The position numbers and the translations under genes were made by a program. Below the pieces are notes generated by a model, which did no database searches, was not told where the DNA came from, and saw only the letters and a list, made by a program, of their open reading frames with translations. Below, piece after piece: positions 1-8,035 of a DNA stretch of 64,000 bases. Each line of letters begins with the position of its first letter. Within the stretch, counting starts at the first letter, position 1. Source of the DNA: Hyphomonas polymorpha PS728 (GTDB lineage: Bacteria; Pseudomonadota; Alphaproteobacteria; Caulobacterales; Hyphomonadaceae); the NCBI RefSeq assembly GCF_000685315.1, contig NZ_ARYM01000001.1, positions 186,001 through 250,000 of the forward strand. The letters run 5' to 3'.

Positions 1-267
1 CCGGCCGGGCATGGGCCCGTTCAGCACAAAGATGCGGGCCGCCTTGCCGGCCGCCTTGCGGACAGCGGCGCCTTCTTCCGGATAAGCCACGAAGAACGTC
101 TGGCAGCCGGCAATCCGCAGGGCGCGCGCAATCCGCGCGATGCCCAGACCATAGGCATCTGCCTTGACGACAGCTGCCGTGGTTGCGCCCGGATGCAGGG
201 CATCAAGCGTCCTCCAATTATCGGCAATATTACCGGTCAGGACCGTGGCGCGGGGCATGTGGCTCAT
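1..267 (-). CDS. alr: alanine racemase, N-terminal part (runs off window edge)
   Basis: Only the first 89 codons lie in the window; the rest continues beyond base 1. The protein starts MSHMPRATVL, then has a stretch matching the first beta strand of the alanine racemase TIM barrel and the PLP-lysine motif AAVVKADAYGLG at about residues 27-38, where the lysine forms the Schiff base with pyridoxal phosphate. The family interconverts L- and D-alanine in the cytoplasm for peptidoglycan. The start at 267 is the ATG just before the family-typical N-terminus; a second in-frame ATG follows three codons later. It is transcribed in the same direction as the MFS gene, whose stop lies 48 bases upstream. 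Confidence 0.85.
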   Translation of the reverse strand, partial: MSHMPRATVLTGNIADNWRTLDALHPGATTAAVVKADAYGLGIARIARALRIAGCQTFFVAYPEEGAAVRKAAGKAARIFVLNGPMPGR

Positions 268-315
268 GGGCCCATCGCTAGGCGAGTTTCAGCGCCTTGT
301 CATCCTGCCCGCCTG

Positions 316-1794
316 CTACTTGCCGCCTTCATGATGGGCGACCCAGGCAGACCCCTTCATGTTCCAGACAGGCGTGAAGAACACCATCCAGAGGATCAGC
401 AGGATCATGCCGCCGGCAGGCACCACGGCGATCTTCTGAGGGCCGAAAAGGTCGACCAGCAGCCCCATCAGCGCGGCGCCGAAAGGGGCCCCTGCCATGA
501 AGCCAAGCTGGTAAATGGAAAGGACGCGCGCGAGTTTCTCTTTTGGGGCTGCGTCCTGGACGATCGACCGGCTCATGGCGATGGAGATGCCCGCCGCATT
601 GCCCCAGATGAACACGATCATCAGGAACGCCCAGTGCGGCACTACCCAGAGCATCGGGATCATGCCGGCAGATGCGATGAACTGGGCGGTCAACAGCAGG
701 CGGCCCTGGCGCTTGATGCGGCGGAAGATCGCCAGCACGACGGATGAAGCAAAGGCGCCCATCCAGAAGGTGACGAACATGTCCCGGATACCGGACGAGC
801 CGAAATGGTAGACATCCCGGTTGATGATCGGCAGCACGACCAGGAAAGACCCGATCACGAACACGCCGACACCGAACATCAGCAGTGTCATGGCCGAGAG
901 CTTTGCATCGCTGCGCACGGCTTTCACGCCATCGAGGATGTCTCCGACAGCCGCGCCGAGCCCCTTGCGGCCTGTGCGCACCTGGCGCCCGCGGGCCATG
1001 AAGAGGGCAAAGCCTGCGCCGCAGGCCAGCGCGATGCCCTGAACAATCAGCAGGGTGCTGGCCGAAATCGGGCCGACCGAGAACCCGCCAAGCCAGGGCG
1101 GCATACGGGTCGCCTTGTCGGCATAGCCGGCCAGGACGAGCCCCCCGATCTGCGCGAGGAACTGCGCCATGGTGGCGAGCGTCACCCCCAGCTGCAGGGT
1201 CACGCTTGAGCCGACGCGCATCCGCCGCTCGACCACTTCATTCACGATGGCGTCGCGCGCGGGCATCATGAAGGCGCCAATGGTGCCGATGGCCAGCGCG
1301 TAAAAGATCATTGCCAGATAGCTCAGCTCTCCGCGTGACACAGCCAAAGCGAGAAAGAGGGATGGCACCGCAGCGAGAAGATGAAGCAGGATGAGCAGGC
1401 GGCGGCCATCGGCGCGCTCTGCCACCACGCCGCCAATCAGAAGGAACACCACTGACGGGGCCGACAGGGCCATATTGGCAAGACCGAGCGCGAGGCCGTC
1501 CAGATGCAGGTGGTTTCGCCCGGTGATCAGGTACGGAAAGAGGACAAGCTGTAGCCCGAACGCCATGAACCAGCTGCACTGGACACCGAGATAGGCGGGC
1601 AGTTCGATCTTCACGCCGCGGCGCAGTTTCCTGGCCCGCCAGTTGGTGGCGGTTACCAGAAAGGATGCGCCGGCGGTAATCGCTTCGCTGACGCCGCTGA
1701 CCGGTGACGTCACGTTGACGGTCGCATCCACGGCGGCCGGGCTGGTTTCCTGCGCGCGCGTTTCTTCGGCGTCTTTTCCGGCGTCTTCTGTCAC
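316..1794 (-). CDS. MFS transporter (MFS_3/EntS-like exporter)
   Basis: About 492 residues with roughly 12 hydrophobic segments and a basic cytoplasmic linker near the first helix, the architecture of a major facilitator. Loop motifs such as GGVVAERADGRRLL (between helices 2 and 3) and the MMPARDAIVNEVV segment resemble the MFS_3 group that includes the enterobactin exporter EntS. The substrate cannot be told from sequence. An ATG start at 1941 is possible, but it would add a 49-residue tail lying in the divergent promoter region; a GTG at 1794, preceded by GGGGA at good spacing, is preferred. It is divergent from the DoxX-like gene. Confidence 0.75.
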   Translation of the reverse strand: MTEDAGKDAEETRAQETSPAAVDATVNVTSPVSGVSEAITAGASFLVTATNWRARKLRRGVKIELPAYLGVQCSWFMAFGLQLVLFPYLITGRNHLHLDGLALGLANMALSAPSVVFLLIGGVVAERADGRRLLILLHLLAAVPSLFLALAVSRGELSYLAMIFYALAIGTIGAFMMPARDAIVNEVVERRMRVGSSVTLQLGVTLATMAQFLAQIGGLVLAGYADKATRMPPWLGGFSVGPISASTLLIVQGIALACGAGFALFMARGRQVRTGRKGLGAAVGDILDGVKAVRSDAKLSAMTLLMFGVGVFVIGSFLVVLPIINRDVYHFGSSGIRDMFVTFWMGAFASSVVLAIFRRIKRQGRLLLTAQFIASAGMIPMLWVVPHWAFLMIVFIWGNAAGISIAMSRSIVQDAAPKEKLARVLSIYQLGFMAGAPFGAALMGLLVDLFGPQKIAVVPAGGMILLILWMVFFTPVWNMKGSAWVAHHEGGK

Positions 1795-1940
1795 TGATTG
1801 GTCCCCACGCGGCGCATACTCATACAAACCTGCCGATAATGGAACCCGACCGCTAGCAGCAGCCGGGCATGGTTGCAAAGGCAGGACTGTGCCGATAGGT
1901 TTTTTATGACTTGTAAACCATGTGGGTGAGGTCTCTTCCA

Positions 1941-2426
1941 ATGCGGACGTTCCGGTACGCGGTCAGCTGGGGCATCGCCTTGGCTCTGGCGGCGATGTTC
2001 CTCCATTTGACGCTGCATCCCTGGCCGGCACCGGTTGCAGGAGACGTGAAATTCTTCGATCCGCCGGGGCAGCACGCCGTGTTCGCCGCGCTGGCCGAGA
2101 AATCAGGGATCACGCTGTTCGAGCCGGCTGGCCGGTTTGTTGCCGGGCTGCTGGAGCTTGTGGCGGCGATCCTGATCCTTTTGCCCTTCAGCCGCCGGCT
2201 GGGGGCCGTGATTGCCGTGCTGATTTTCGGCACCGGCGTTGCGCTGCATCTTTCTCCCTGGCTGGGCCGGGAGATTGCCATGCCGGATGGGGCGCTTGAC
2301 GGCGGAACCCATTTCCTGGTGGCGGTGATCCTGCTGGCGCTCAGCCTGTTGCTGCTGGTCGTGCACCCGGGGCGGTCGCGCACCAGCCGGGTGCTGACGC
2401 CTGCTCAATACTGGCGGCAAGCGTAA
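1941..2426 (+). CDS. DoxX-like four-helix membrane protein
   Basis: About 161 residues with four predicted membrane helices, near residues 5-25, 60-85, 88-105 and 120-142. The periplasmic segment KFFDPPGQHAVFAAL and the pattern GRFVAGLLELVAAILIL resemble DoxX/DoxD-type small membrane proteins, whose roles are poorly defined. The start ATG at 1941 has GTGAGG nine bases upstream; an ATG seven codons earlier is in frame but has a poorer site. It stands alone, divergent from the MFS gene. Confidence 0.65.
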   Translation: MRTFRYAVSWGIALALAAMFLHLTLHPWPAPVAGDVKFFDPPGQHAVFAALAEKSGITLFEPAGRFVAGLLELVAAILILLPFSRRLGAVIAVLIFGTGVALHLSPWLGREIAMPDGALDGGTHFLVAVILLALSLLLLVVHPGRSRTSRVLTPAQYWRQA

Positions 2427-2490
2427 ACCTGGCTCCATTTCTCATTAATCAATTGATGCAAATCTGCCGGGCGCTGCCCGAGGTTTGCGC

Positions 2491-3693
2491 ATGGCTGACG
2501 CCACAGAATCCAGGACACATCTGCCGGTAGGGGCTGCTCAGGAAGCGCTTCTCCGCCGGATACTGGATGTTGTCTCAATGCCGGCGTCCCGCATTCCGCC
2601 GCAGGACCGGCAGATGGCCGGCGATATTCTGCTCGATATGCTGTTTCATGCCGGCGAGCGCGAGCGTGTGATGTGTTCCGCGCGCCTGGCGGGCAGCCGT
2701 GAGGCGCCCCGGCGGCTCCTGCGGTATCTTGCCCAGTCGAACTTTGCAGTCGCGCGGCCTCTGCTGGAAGAAAGCGAGGCGTTCGACGATTGCGACCTTG
2801 CGGAGATCGTCCGGCAGACTACCCCCGAACACAGGCTGGCGGTGGCCCGCCGGCGCAACCTCTCTGTGGCCGTCACCGCTGCCATTTCAGATGTGGGTGA
2901 GCCTCATGTCGTGCGCGAGCTGCTGGCAAACCGGACAGCGGCCTTCGCCGAGACGACCATGGACAGGCTGATCGCCGCTTCCCGGGACGAGCCCGGTTAT
3001 TGCCCGCTGCTGGCTGACCGGATTGAACTGAAGCCCTCTCATGCGATGGCAATGTTCTGGTGGGCAGATGCCGCCACGCGGCGGAAGATACTGACACGCC
3101 ATGCGGCCGAGCGTCAGGAGATGATCTCCCTCTGCTCGGACGTGTTTGAAATGGCAGCGGCAGAAGGCTGGCAGGATCCCGTCACGCGCAAGGCGCTGCA
3201 GCTGATCGAAAGGCGCCAGCGCAACCGCGCTGCGATTGAGCGCAGCCCGTATGAGAGTCTTGAAGACGCGGTTCATGCTGCGGCCAGCGAGGGCATGGAA
3301 GCCAAGATTGCCCAGGAGATCGGGTATCTCTCAGGCATCAAGCCGGTGACGGCCGCCAAGATATTGTCCGATCCGGGCGGGGAAGCCCTGGCTGTACTCT
3401 GCAAGGCAACCGGTCTGAAGCGCGAATATCTCGCGATGCTGTGGACGGCATTACGCCGTCCGCTGGAGCTAGACCCCGGCATGCCTCATCCGCAATTCCA
3501 ACTGGTTGCGGAAACATATGAGGTCCTTTCGGTGCTCAAGGCGCAGACAACACTGCGGTATTGGAACTGGGCTTTGTCCTCGGCTTACTCGCCTGCGGCG
3601 CTACGCCACGCCCAATCCTTGGGAGAGCCCGCCAATGAAGAGGCTGCGTTCTCGACCGCACAACGCACCGCCCGCCTCGTCTTCGGGCGTTAG
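2491..3693 (+). CDS. DUF2336 domain protein
   Basis: About 400 residues, almost entirely helical, soluble, with no signal peptide. Repeated motifs of the type RxxLRYLAQSNFAVARPLL and RRNLSVAVTAAISDVGEPHVVRELLANRTA are typical of the alphaproteobacterial DUF2336 family, which looks like a helical-repeat scaffold; no activity is established. The ATG at 2491 is preceded by CCGAGG; a TTG two codons earlier is less likely. It is followed after 94 bases by the Mrp operon on the same strand, with no clear terminator between them. Confidence 0.75.
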   Translation: MADATESRTHLPVGAAQEALLRRILDVVSMPASRIPPQDRQMAGDILLDMLFHAGERERVMCSARLAGSREAPRRLLRYLAQSNFAVARPLLEESEAFDDCDLAEIVRQTTPEHRLAVARRRNLSVAVTAAISDVGEPHVVRELLANRTAAFAETTMDRLIAASRDEPGYCPLLADRIELKPSHAMAMFWWADAATRRKILTRHAAERQEMISLCSDVFEMAAAEGWQDPVTRKALQLIERRQRNRAAIERSPYESLEDAVHAAASEGMEAKIAQEIGYLSGIKPVTAAKILSDPGGEALAVLCKATGLKREYLAMLWTALRRPLELDPGMPHPQFQLVAETYEVLSVLKAQTTLRYWNWALSSAYSPAALRHAQSLGEPANEEAAFSTAQRTARLVFGR

Positions 3694-3787
3694 TGTCTTT
3701 TTCGGGGCGAACGGGCTTTTCAAGCGGGCCCGCGCCCTTTAGGTGGGTCGTTCACCAAATTGGGATCGGTCGGAGCTGAGGGGCGCT

Positions 3788-4276
3788 GTGGCGTATTTCT
3801 TGGGACTACTGGCGGCCTTGGTGGCTTTCTGGCTCGGTAATTCGGGCCACTACAAGCCGCTGATGCTCGGATTTGGCGGCGCCTCGGTGCTGCTGACGAT
3901 GATACTGGCTTACCGGCTGGACATCATCGATCGCGAAGGCGCGCCGTATGTGCGGCTGCCTCAGCTGATGAAATATTATCCTTGGCTGGCGGTTGAAGTC
4001 GTGAAGTCGAACTGGGTTGTGATCCGGGCGTGCCTGCGCGCTGATCTCGACATCACTCCCACGCTCGCGAAGATCAAAACCACCTGCAAGACCGACCTCG
4101 CCCGAGTGACATTCGCCAACTCGATCACCATGACGCCGGGCACGGTGACTGTGGAGATCGAAGGGGACAAGCTCCTCGTGCATGGGCTCTACGAGTCCGG
4201 CACGGAGCCGGAGGGCTTCATCGAAATGGACAAACGTTGTGCCGCCGCCTGCGACCCGAAGGAGGGCCGCGTATGA
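3788..4276 (+). CDS. mrpE: Mrp antiporter subunit E (MnhE/MrpE)
   Basis: About 162 residues: two N-terminal membrane helices, then a cytoplasmic domain containing LPQLMKYYPWLAVEVVKSN and ITMTPGTVTVEIEGDKLLVHGL, both hallmarks of MnhE. In Mrp complexes subunit E is a structural membrane component. The start is uncertain: GTG at 3743 is in frame but lacks a ribosome-binding site, while GTG at 3788 follows a GAGGGG stretch and gives the usual family length. It is the first gene of a ten-gene operon; its stop overlaps the start of mrpF (ATGA). Confidence 0.88.
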   Translation: MAYFLGLLAALVAFWLGNSGHYKPLMLGFGGASVLLTMILAYRLDIIDREGAPYVRLPQLMKYYPWLAVEVVKSNWVVIRACLRADLDITPTLAKIKTTCKTDLARVTFANSITMTPGTVTVEIEGDKLLVHGLYESGTEPEGFIEMDKRCAAACDPKEGRV

Positions 4277-4569
4277 CCGCTGCTGCTCTGATCGCCATTC
4301 TGATCGGAATGGTGCTTCTGCTCGTGCGCGCGCTGATGGGGCCGACGCTCTATGACCGCATTCTGGCGGTCAACGCCTTCGGCACCAAAACCGTGCTGGT
4401 CATCGGGCTGCTCGGCTATGTGATGGGCCGGCCCGACTTTCTGGACATCGCAATGATCTACACGCTGATCAACTTCGTCACCACGATCGCGATCCTGAAA
4501 TTCTTCCGCTACCGTTCTTTCCAGGTGCCTCTTGCCCGGCGGGTTGATCCTGCCAAAGGCGGTGAATGA
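4273..4569 (+). CDS. mrpF: Mrp antiporter subunit F (MnhF/MrpF)
   Basis: About 98 residues with three membrane helices. The sequence LMGPTLYDRILAVNAFGTK and the acidic helix PDFLDIAMIYTLINFV are diagnostic for MnhF/MrpF (MbhB in archaeal membrane-bound hydrogenases). The ATG at 4273 overlaps the mrpE stop by four bases, implying translational coupling. Confidence 0.9.
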   Translation: MTAAALIAILIGMVLLLVRALMGPTLYDRILAVNAFGTKTVLVIGLLGYVMGRPDFLDIAMIYTLINFVTTIAILKFFRYRSFQVPLARRVDPAKGGE

Positions 4570-4570
4570 C

Positions 4571-4939
4571 ATGGGCGAATTCCTTGCGAACATTGGAAAT
4601 TTCTGGGAGTTCCTGCGTCATCCGCTGGGCGGGCTGGCATGCCTTGCCGGCGGGTTTCTCTGCATTGTCAGCGCCATCGGTGTGCTGCGCTTTCCCGACT
4701 TCTACACCCGCCTTCACGCGGCCAGCGTGACCGATACATCCGGCGCCGCGCTGCTGTTGATCGGCATGGCGCTGATGGCGCCCAACTGGCTTGTCCTGGT
4801 CAAGTTGCTCTGCATTTTCATATTCCTGTTCCTCACCAGCCCGACAGCTTCACATGCGCTGGTGAATGCCGCGCATGTGGCCGGCCTGCAGCCGCGGATT
4901 GGCCCGGTGGGTGCTGCTAATCCGGAGGACGAAGCATGA
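4571..4939 (+). CDS. mrpG: Mrp antiporter subunit G (MnhG/MrpG)
   Basis: About 122 residues with three membrane helices. The signature IGVLRFPDFYTRLHAASVTDT, followed by GAALLLIGMAL and SPTASHALVNAAH, is characteristic of PhaG/MnhG/MrpG. The ATG lies one base after the mrpF stop and the TGA overlaps the next start. Confidence 0.92.
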   Translation: MGEFLANIGNFWEFLRHPLGGLACLAGGFLCIVSAIGVLRFPDFYTRLHAASVTDTSGAALLLIGMALMAPNWLVLVKLLCIFIFLFLTSPTASHALVNAAHVAGLQPRIGPVGAANPEDEA

Positions 4940-5547
4940 GGGAGCTGTTTACGGCAGATGCCGGCCCGCTGCTGATCAACATCACGCTTCTGGCTATCCT
5001 GTTCATTGTGGCGCTTGCCATTGCAAGACTGCGCAGCCTGTTTGCGATCGTCATGCTGTCGGGCGTCTATTCGCTCGTCTCCGCGGCCTGGTATATCGCG
5101 GTGGATGCTGTCGATGTGGGCTATACCGAAGCAGCGGTTGGGGCGGGCATGTCCACAGCGGTGCTTCTGGGGGCGATGCTGCTGACGGCACGGACCGCCA
5201 AGCCGGAGAAGCCGCTGTCGAAACTCGGCCCGTTCCTGGTCTGCGGCGCCACTGCTGCCATGCTGATCTACGCAACCGTCGACCTGCCGGGCCTCGGCGA
5301 TCCCAATTCCCCCGCCAATACCGGACCGGGCATGACCTATGTGCATGTGAACTGGTTCGATACGGGCGTTCCGAACGTCGTGACCTCGGTTCTGGCTAGC
5401 TATCGTGGCTTTGATACGATGGGCGAAACGGTCGTGGTCTTTGTTGCCGGTCTGGCCGTTGCCATGCTGCTGGGCTTTGGCGAGCGGTCTCTTGCCGAAA
5501 CGCTGCGGAACAAGAAGCGCAAGGGCAAAGAGGGCGATGCATCATGA
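4936..5547 (+). CDS. DUF4040 protein: free-standing MrpA C-terminal (MbhD+MbhE-like) domain
   Basis: About 203 residues with roughly six membrane helices. The first half carries a DUF4040/MbhD-like segment (YTEAAVGAGMSTAVLL, residues ~56-71). The second half carries the MbhE-like signature VTSVLASYRGFDTMGE (residues ~147-162). In canonical bacterial Mrp systems both are fused to the C-terminus of MrpA; here they form a separate gene, as in archaeal Mbh/Mbx modules where mbhD and mbhE follow the G-like subunit. ATGA overlaps at both ends place it firmly in the operon. It is probably annotated elsewhere as an MnhB-related subunit. Confidence 0.8.
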   Translation: MRELFTADAGPLLINITLLAILFIVALAIARLRSLFAIVMLSGVYSLVSAAWYIAVDAVDVGYTEAAVGAGMSTAVLLGAMLLTARTAKPEKPLSKLGPFLVCGATAAMLIYATVDLPGLGDPNSPANTGPGMTYVHVNWFDTGVPNVVTSVLASYRGFDTMGETVVVFVAGLAVAMLLGFGERSLAETLRNKKRKGKEGDAS

Positions 5548-5996
5548 AGAGTGATCATCACGTGATTTTGCGCGTCATAGGCAAGTGCTTCATTCCGCTG
5601 ATCGTGATCTACGGATTTTACGTCCAGTTCCATGGTGAAGTGGGGCCGGGCGGGGCCTTCCAGGCTGGCGTGGTGCTGGCCGTTGCCATCATCCTTCATT
5701 CGCTGACATTCGGCCTCGTTACTACGATGCGCGCTGTGCCGCCGGTATTCGCCCGGACGCTGGCTGCCGTTGGTGTGCTGATCTATGTCGGCGTCGGTTT
5801 CTGGTCGATGATGCAGGGGGGGCTGTTCCTGGAATACCAGGCGCTGTTCGGCGAGCCTCCGGGCGGTCATGACGGTCAGCATGCAGGCATCATCATCGTG
5901 GAACTGGGTGTGCTGTTTGCGGTCACCGGCGCGATGATTACCATCTTCTACGCGCTGGCCGGCCGCGTGGCTGAAATCCGTGACGAGGACTGGTAA
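5544..5996 (+). CDS. mrpB: Mrp antiporter subunit B (MnhB/MrpB)
   Basis: About 150 residues with four membrane helices. The motif FYVQFHGEVGPGGAFQAGVV is the MnhB signature (GPGGxFxxG), and a second hydrophobic block ELGVLFAVTGAMITIFY follows. The family is a membrane subunit of Mrp cation/proton antiporters. It overlaps the DUF4040 gene by four bases and is followed after three bases by mrpC. Confidence 0.9.
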   Translation: MKSDHHVILRVIGKCFIPLIVIYGFYVQFHGEVGPGGAFQAGVVLAVAIILHSLTFGLVTTMRAVPPVFARTLAAVGVLIYVGVGFWSMMQGGLFLEYQALFGEPPGGHDGQHAGIIIVELGVLFAVTGAMITIFYALAGRVAEIRDEDW

Positions 5997-5999
5997 GCC

Positions 6000-6500
6000 A
6001 TGGTCGAATTTGTTCTCGAACGCGCAGGCTACTGGGCAATCATCTGTCTTATGATGATCGGCCTTTATATCGCCTTTTCTGCAGAAAATCTCATCAAGCG
6101 CCTTGTCGGCCTGTCGATCTTCCAGACGACGATCTGCCTTTTTTATGTGTCGCTTGCCAAGGTCAGCGGCGGAACGGCGCCGATCCTTCTGCCGGAAGAT
6201 ACCCCTTATCATTCCGACCCCGTACATGATGGCGTGAATGGTCCTGACTCTTTACTGGCGGCGACAGGCGAGCGGTTTGCAGACCTGCATCACGCCTATT
6301 CCAATCCGTTGCCGCACGTTCTGATGCTGACGGCTATCGTCGTCGGTGTCGCCACGCTGTCGCTTGGCCTCGCGCTGATCGTCCGTATCCGTGAAGCTTA
6401 CGGCACCATCGAAGCTGATGAGGTTCGCGAGATCGACATGCAAACCGCGCTCGCCCAGGAACTCGAAGCAGACAAAGACATCAAAGAGGCTTCGGCATGA
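6000..6500 (+). CDS. mrpC: Mrp antiporter subunit C (MnhC/MrpC, NuoK-like)
   Basis: About 166 residues with three membrane helices, matching the NuoK-like fold: GYWAIICLMMIGLYIAFSAE, LIKRLVGLSIFQTTICLFYV and HVLMLTAIVVGVATLSLGL. A loop of about 50 residues between helices 2 and 3 (PILLPEDTPYHSDPVHDGVN...) and an acidic C-terminal tail make it longer than the ~110-residue typical MrpC. NuoK-like subunits contribute a buried carboxylate to ion translocation. The stop overlaps the mrpD start. Confidence 0.85.
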   Translation: MVEFVLERAGYWAIICLMMIGLYIAFSAENLIKRLVGLSIFQTTICLFYVSLAKVSGGTAPILLPEDTPYHSDPVHDGVNGPDSLLAATGERFADLHHAYSNPLPHVLMLTAIVVGVATLSLGLALIVRIREAYGTIEADEVREIDMQTALAQELEADKDIKEASA

Positions 6501-8035
6501 CGCTGGAATCCGTGCTGACCTCCGCGCCCGCCTGGGCGCTTGCGCACGCGCCGGTGCTGCTCGTTGCGGTGCCGATGCTGATCGCGCCGCTCGTGGCGAT
6601 CTTGCCCAACGGGCGCGCAGCCTGGCTTATTTCCGTGCTGACGGCGGGCGTTTCCTTCTACCTGGCCATCGTCACATTGGCATTGGTGCAGTCCTCGCCG
6701 ACGGGAATACTCTCTTATGAGATCGGCCGCTGGCCACCGCCCATCGGCATTGAGTTCCGGACCGATGCGCTGAATGCGATGATCCTGCTGCTGGTGACCG
6801 GTATCGGTTTCCTGGCTTCGGTATTTTCCTGGCCGACGATCACGTCCGAGCTCAGCAATCGCAACAAGCTCGGCATGTTCTATGCGGCCTTCCTGCTCTG
6901 CATGTCCGGCCTCCTGGGCGTGGCATCCACCGGGGACGCGTTCAACCTCTTCGTCTTCCTCGAGATCAGTTCGCTGGCGACCTATGTGATGGTTGCCATG
7001 GGGGCGCGGCGTGACCGGCGCGCGCTGCCGGCGGCCTTCAACTATCTGATCATGGGAACGCTGGGCGCCAGCTTCTACATTGTTGGCATCGGCTTCCTCT
7101 ATGCGGCCACCGGCACGCTGAACATGGCCGATATCGCAGATCGTCTGCCCGCGCTGACTGACAATCGTTCGGTCCAGGTCGGCTTCGCCTTCATCATTGT
7201 CGGCCTCGGCCTGAAGGCGGCAATGTGGCCGCTCCACCAATGGCTGCCTAACGCCTATTCCTACAGCCCGAGCTTCGTTACCGTCTTCCTGTCGGCAACG
7301 GCGACCAAGGTGGCGCTCTACGCTCTGGTGCGGTTCCTGTTCACCGTCTTCCGCCCGGAATACAGCTTCGAACTGGCAAGTTTCTCCTGGGTGCTCGCGC
7401 CGCTCGGAATAGCTGCGATGGTGATCTGCAGTTTCCAGGCTGTGTTCCAGACCGATGTGCGCCGTGTGCTGGCCTATTCCTCCGTCGCGCAGGTCGGGTA
7501 CATGCTGCTGGGCGTGTCGCTGGCGACGGCCCCCGGTGTCGCTGCGGGCCTGCTTCACCTCTTCAATCACGCCCTGATGAAGGGCGCGCTGTTCATGGCG
7601 ATCGCCGGGATCGTGATGACCCATCAGGGTACGACGATCCGCGACTTTGCCGGCCTTGGCCGCACGGCGCCGTGGACGATGACGGCCTTTGCCATTGCCG
7701 GTCTCTCGCTGATTGGTGTGCCGCTGACGGCAGGCTTCATGTCGAAGCTGCAGCTCGGCTACGCGCTGTTTGCCGAGGGCTGGTGGTGGGCGGTGCTGCT
7801 CGTCGTTTTCTCGAGCTTCCTGGCTGTCTTCTATGTCGGCCGTATTCTTCAGGCGGCCTTCTTCCAGCCGCCGCTCAACCCGCGCAAAACCCATAAGGAG
7901 GCGCCGCTGCTGATCCTTGTGCCGCTCTGGATACTGGCGCTCGCCAATCTTTATTTCGGCATCGCCGCCGACTTCCCGCTGGGTCTTGCCCGTGACGGGG
8001 CGGTGGCTGCCCTTGGTGTGGAGGCGTTCCGATGA
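6497..8035 (+). CDS. mrpD: Mrp antiporter subunit D (NuoN/NuoM-like)
   Basis: About 512 residues with some 14 membrane helices and the Proton_antipo_M core. Key ion-path residues are visible: the glutamate in FVFLEISSLATYVM, the lysine in GLKAAMWPLHQWLP, and the lysine in HALMKGALFMAIAG. These are the charged residues used for proton transfer in complex I antiporter-like subunits. The first of three such subunits in this operon, overlapping its neighbours by four bases on each side. Confidence 0.88.
   Translation: MTLESVLTSAPAWALAHAPVLLVAVPMLIAPLVAILPNGRAAWLISVLTAGVSFYLAIVTLALVQSSPTGILSYEIGRWPPPIGIEFRTDALNAMILLLVTGIGFLASVFSWPTITSELSNRNKLGMFYAAFLLCMSGLLGVASTGDAFNLFVFLEISSLATYVMVAMGARRDRRALPAAFNYLIMGTLGASFYIVGIGFLYAATGTLNMADIADRLPALTDNRSVQVGFAFIIVGLGLKAAMWPLHQWLPNAYSYSPSFVTVFLSATATKVALYALVRFLFTVFRPEYSFELASFSWVLAPLGIAAMVICSFQAVFQTDVRRVLAYSSVAQVGYMLLGVSLATAPGVAAGLLHLFNHALMKGALFMAIAGIVMTHQGTTIRDFAGLGRTAPWTMTAFAIAGLSLIGVPLTAGFMSKLQLGYALFAEGWWWAVLLVVFSSFLAVFYVGRILQAAFFQPPLNPRKTHKEAPLLILVPLWILALANLYFGIAADFPLGLARDGAVAALGVEAFR

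Noticed and set aside
2448-2457. ATCAATTGAT palindrome before the DUF2336 gene.
   Set aside because: A 10-bp AT palindrome alone is too short to call an operator; no second copy or partner regulator is visible.
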